This document shows, in pieces, positions 63,866-64,000 of a stretch of 64,000 nt of DNA. The notes below the pieces were generated by a model. That model searched no databases, was not told the origin of the DNA, and saw only the letters and a list, made by a program, of their open reading frames with translations. Source of the stretch: Capsaspora owczarzaki ATCC 30864. Its lineage: Eukaryota > Opisthokonta > Filasterea. The stretch is taken from assembly GCF_000151315.2 (NCBI RefSeq), contig NW_011887293.1, positions 1,341,585 through 1,405,584 on the forward strand, read 5' to 3'. A program made the position numbers and the translations under genes. Every line of letters begins with the position of its first letter. Within the stretch, counting starts at the first letter, position 1.

Positions 63866-64000
63866 AGGCTTTCGAACTGATGTTGCTTTTTGTTCTTTTT
63901 CTCTTGTTTCTGTCTGTGTTCTGCCAATGTAATTCTTGTTCCAATGGAAGTGAGGAATGATTCAACATTCGCAGTCACTCAGAGTACACCTCCATCATCT
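63866..64000. other. 3' flank of the LRR gene
   Basis: T-rich sequence after the stop codon to the end of the window. An acceptor-like CGCAG at about 63974 may begin a feature of the next gene, which is outside the window. Confidence 0.4.

Overview
The window is nuclear DNA of a eukaryote. Its genes are packed closely on both strands and are cut by many short GT-AG introns, mostly 60-300 bp. Nearly all can be named by family, and several splice junctions can be read to the base because the exons rejoin into well-known conserved proteins. The gene set fits an opisthokont protist: animal-like EXOSC2, CPT2, UVRAG, RNF14, ERCC2/XPD, TAPT1, GINS3, AP2M1, DHX33 and MCM10, a meiotic DMC1, and a RasGAP of the fungal/amoebozoan Gap1 type. 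The gene density, short introns with homopolymer runs, and Q/N/S/H-rich insertions suggest a unicellular relative of animals, perhaps like Capsaspora. That is an inference from style and was not tested.

Layout. 0-5 kb: the 3' end of an RMDN-family gene (+), a secreted beta-helix/cysteine-rich single-pass membrane protein (-), and exosome subunit RRP4/EXOSC2 (-). 5-14 kb: a four-zinc-knuckle protein (+), carnitine palmitoyltransferase 2 (+), a tiny secreted LRRNT peptide (-), and an 876-aa ankyrin protein with a BC-box-like tail (-). 14-21 kb: a Gap1-like RasGAP (+) and DMC1 (+). 21-30 kb: UVRAG (-), a mitochondrial-type DEAD-box helicase (-), and a J-domain protein (+). 30-43 kb: RNF14-like RBR ligase (+), XPD helicase (+), TAPT1 (+), GINS3 (+), and ATP23 (-). 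43-46 kb: accessory-looking DNA with a decaying tandem array of 84-bp LRR exons, an uncharacterised gene (-), and a partial duplicate of that gene. 46-51.5 kb: AP2M1 (-) head-to-head with DHX33 (+). 51.5-57.1 kb: a 5.5-kb stretch without a convincing gene, the plus strand of which is unusually poor in A. 57.1-64 kb: MCM10 (-) head-to-head with a SHOC2-like LRR protein (+).

Shared themes. Chromosome-maintenance genes are well represented (DMC1, GINS3, MCM10, XPD), and E2F-like GCGGGAAA motifs lie in introns of GINS3 and DMC1 and in the EXOSC2/zinc-knuckle intergenic region. Three gene pairs are head-to-head with 150-350 bp between start codons, so shared promoters are likely. No tRNA, rRNA, CRISPR array, intact transposon or recognisable viral element was seen. 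The more unusual items are an 8-nt micro-exon in DMC1, start codons at or next to splice junctions in DMC1 and XPD, two (AG)n arrays over 200 bp inside introns, the broken LRR exon array, and the duplicated block of an unknown gene.
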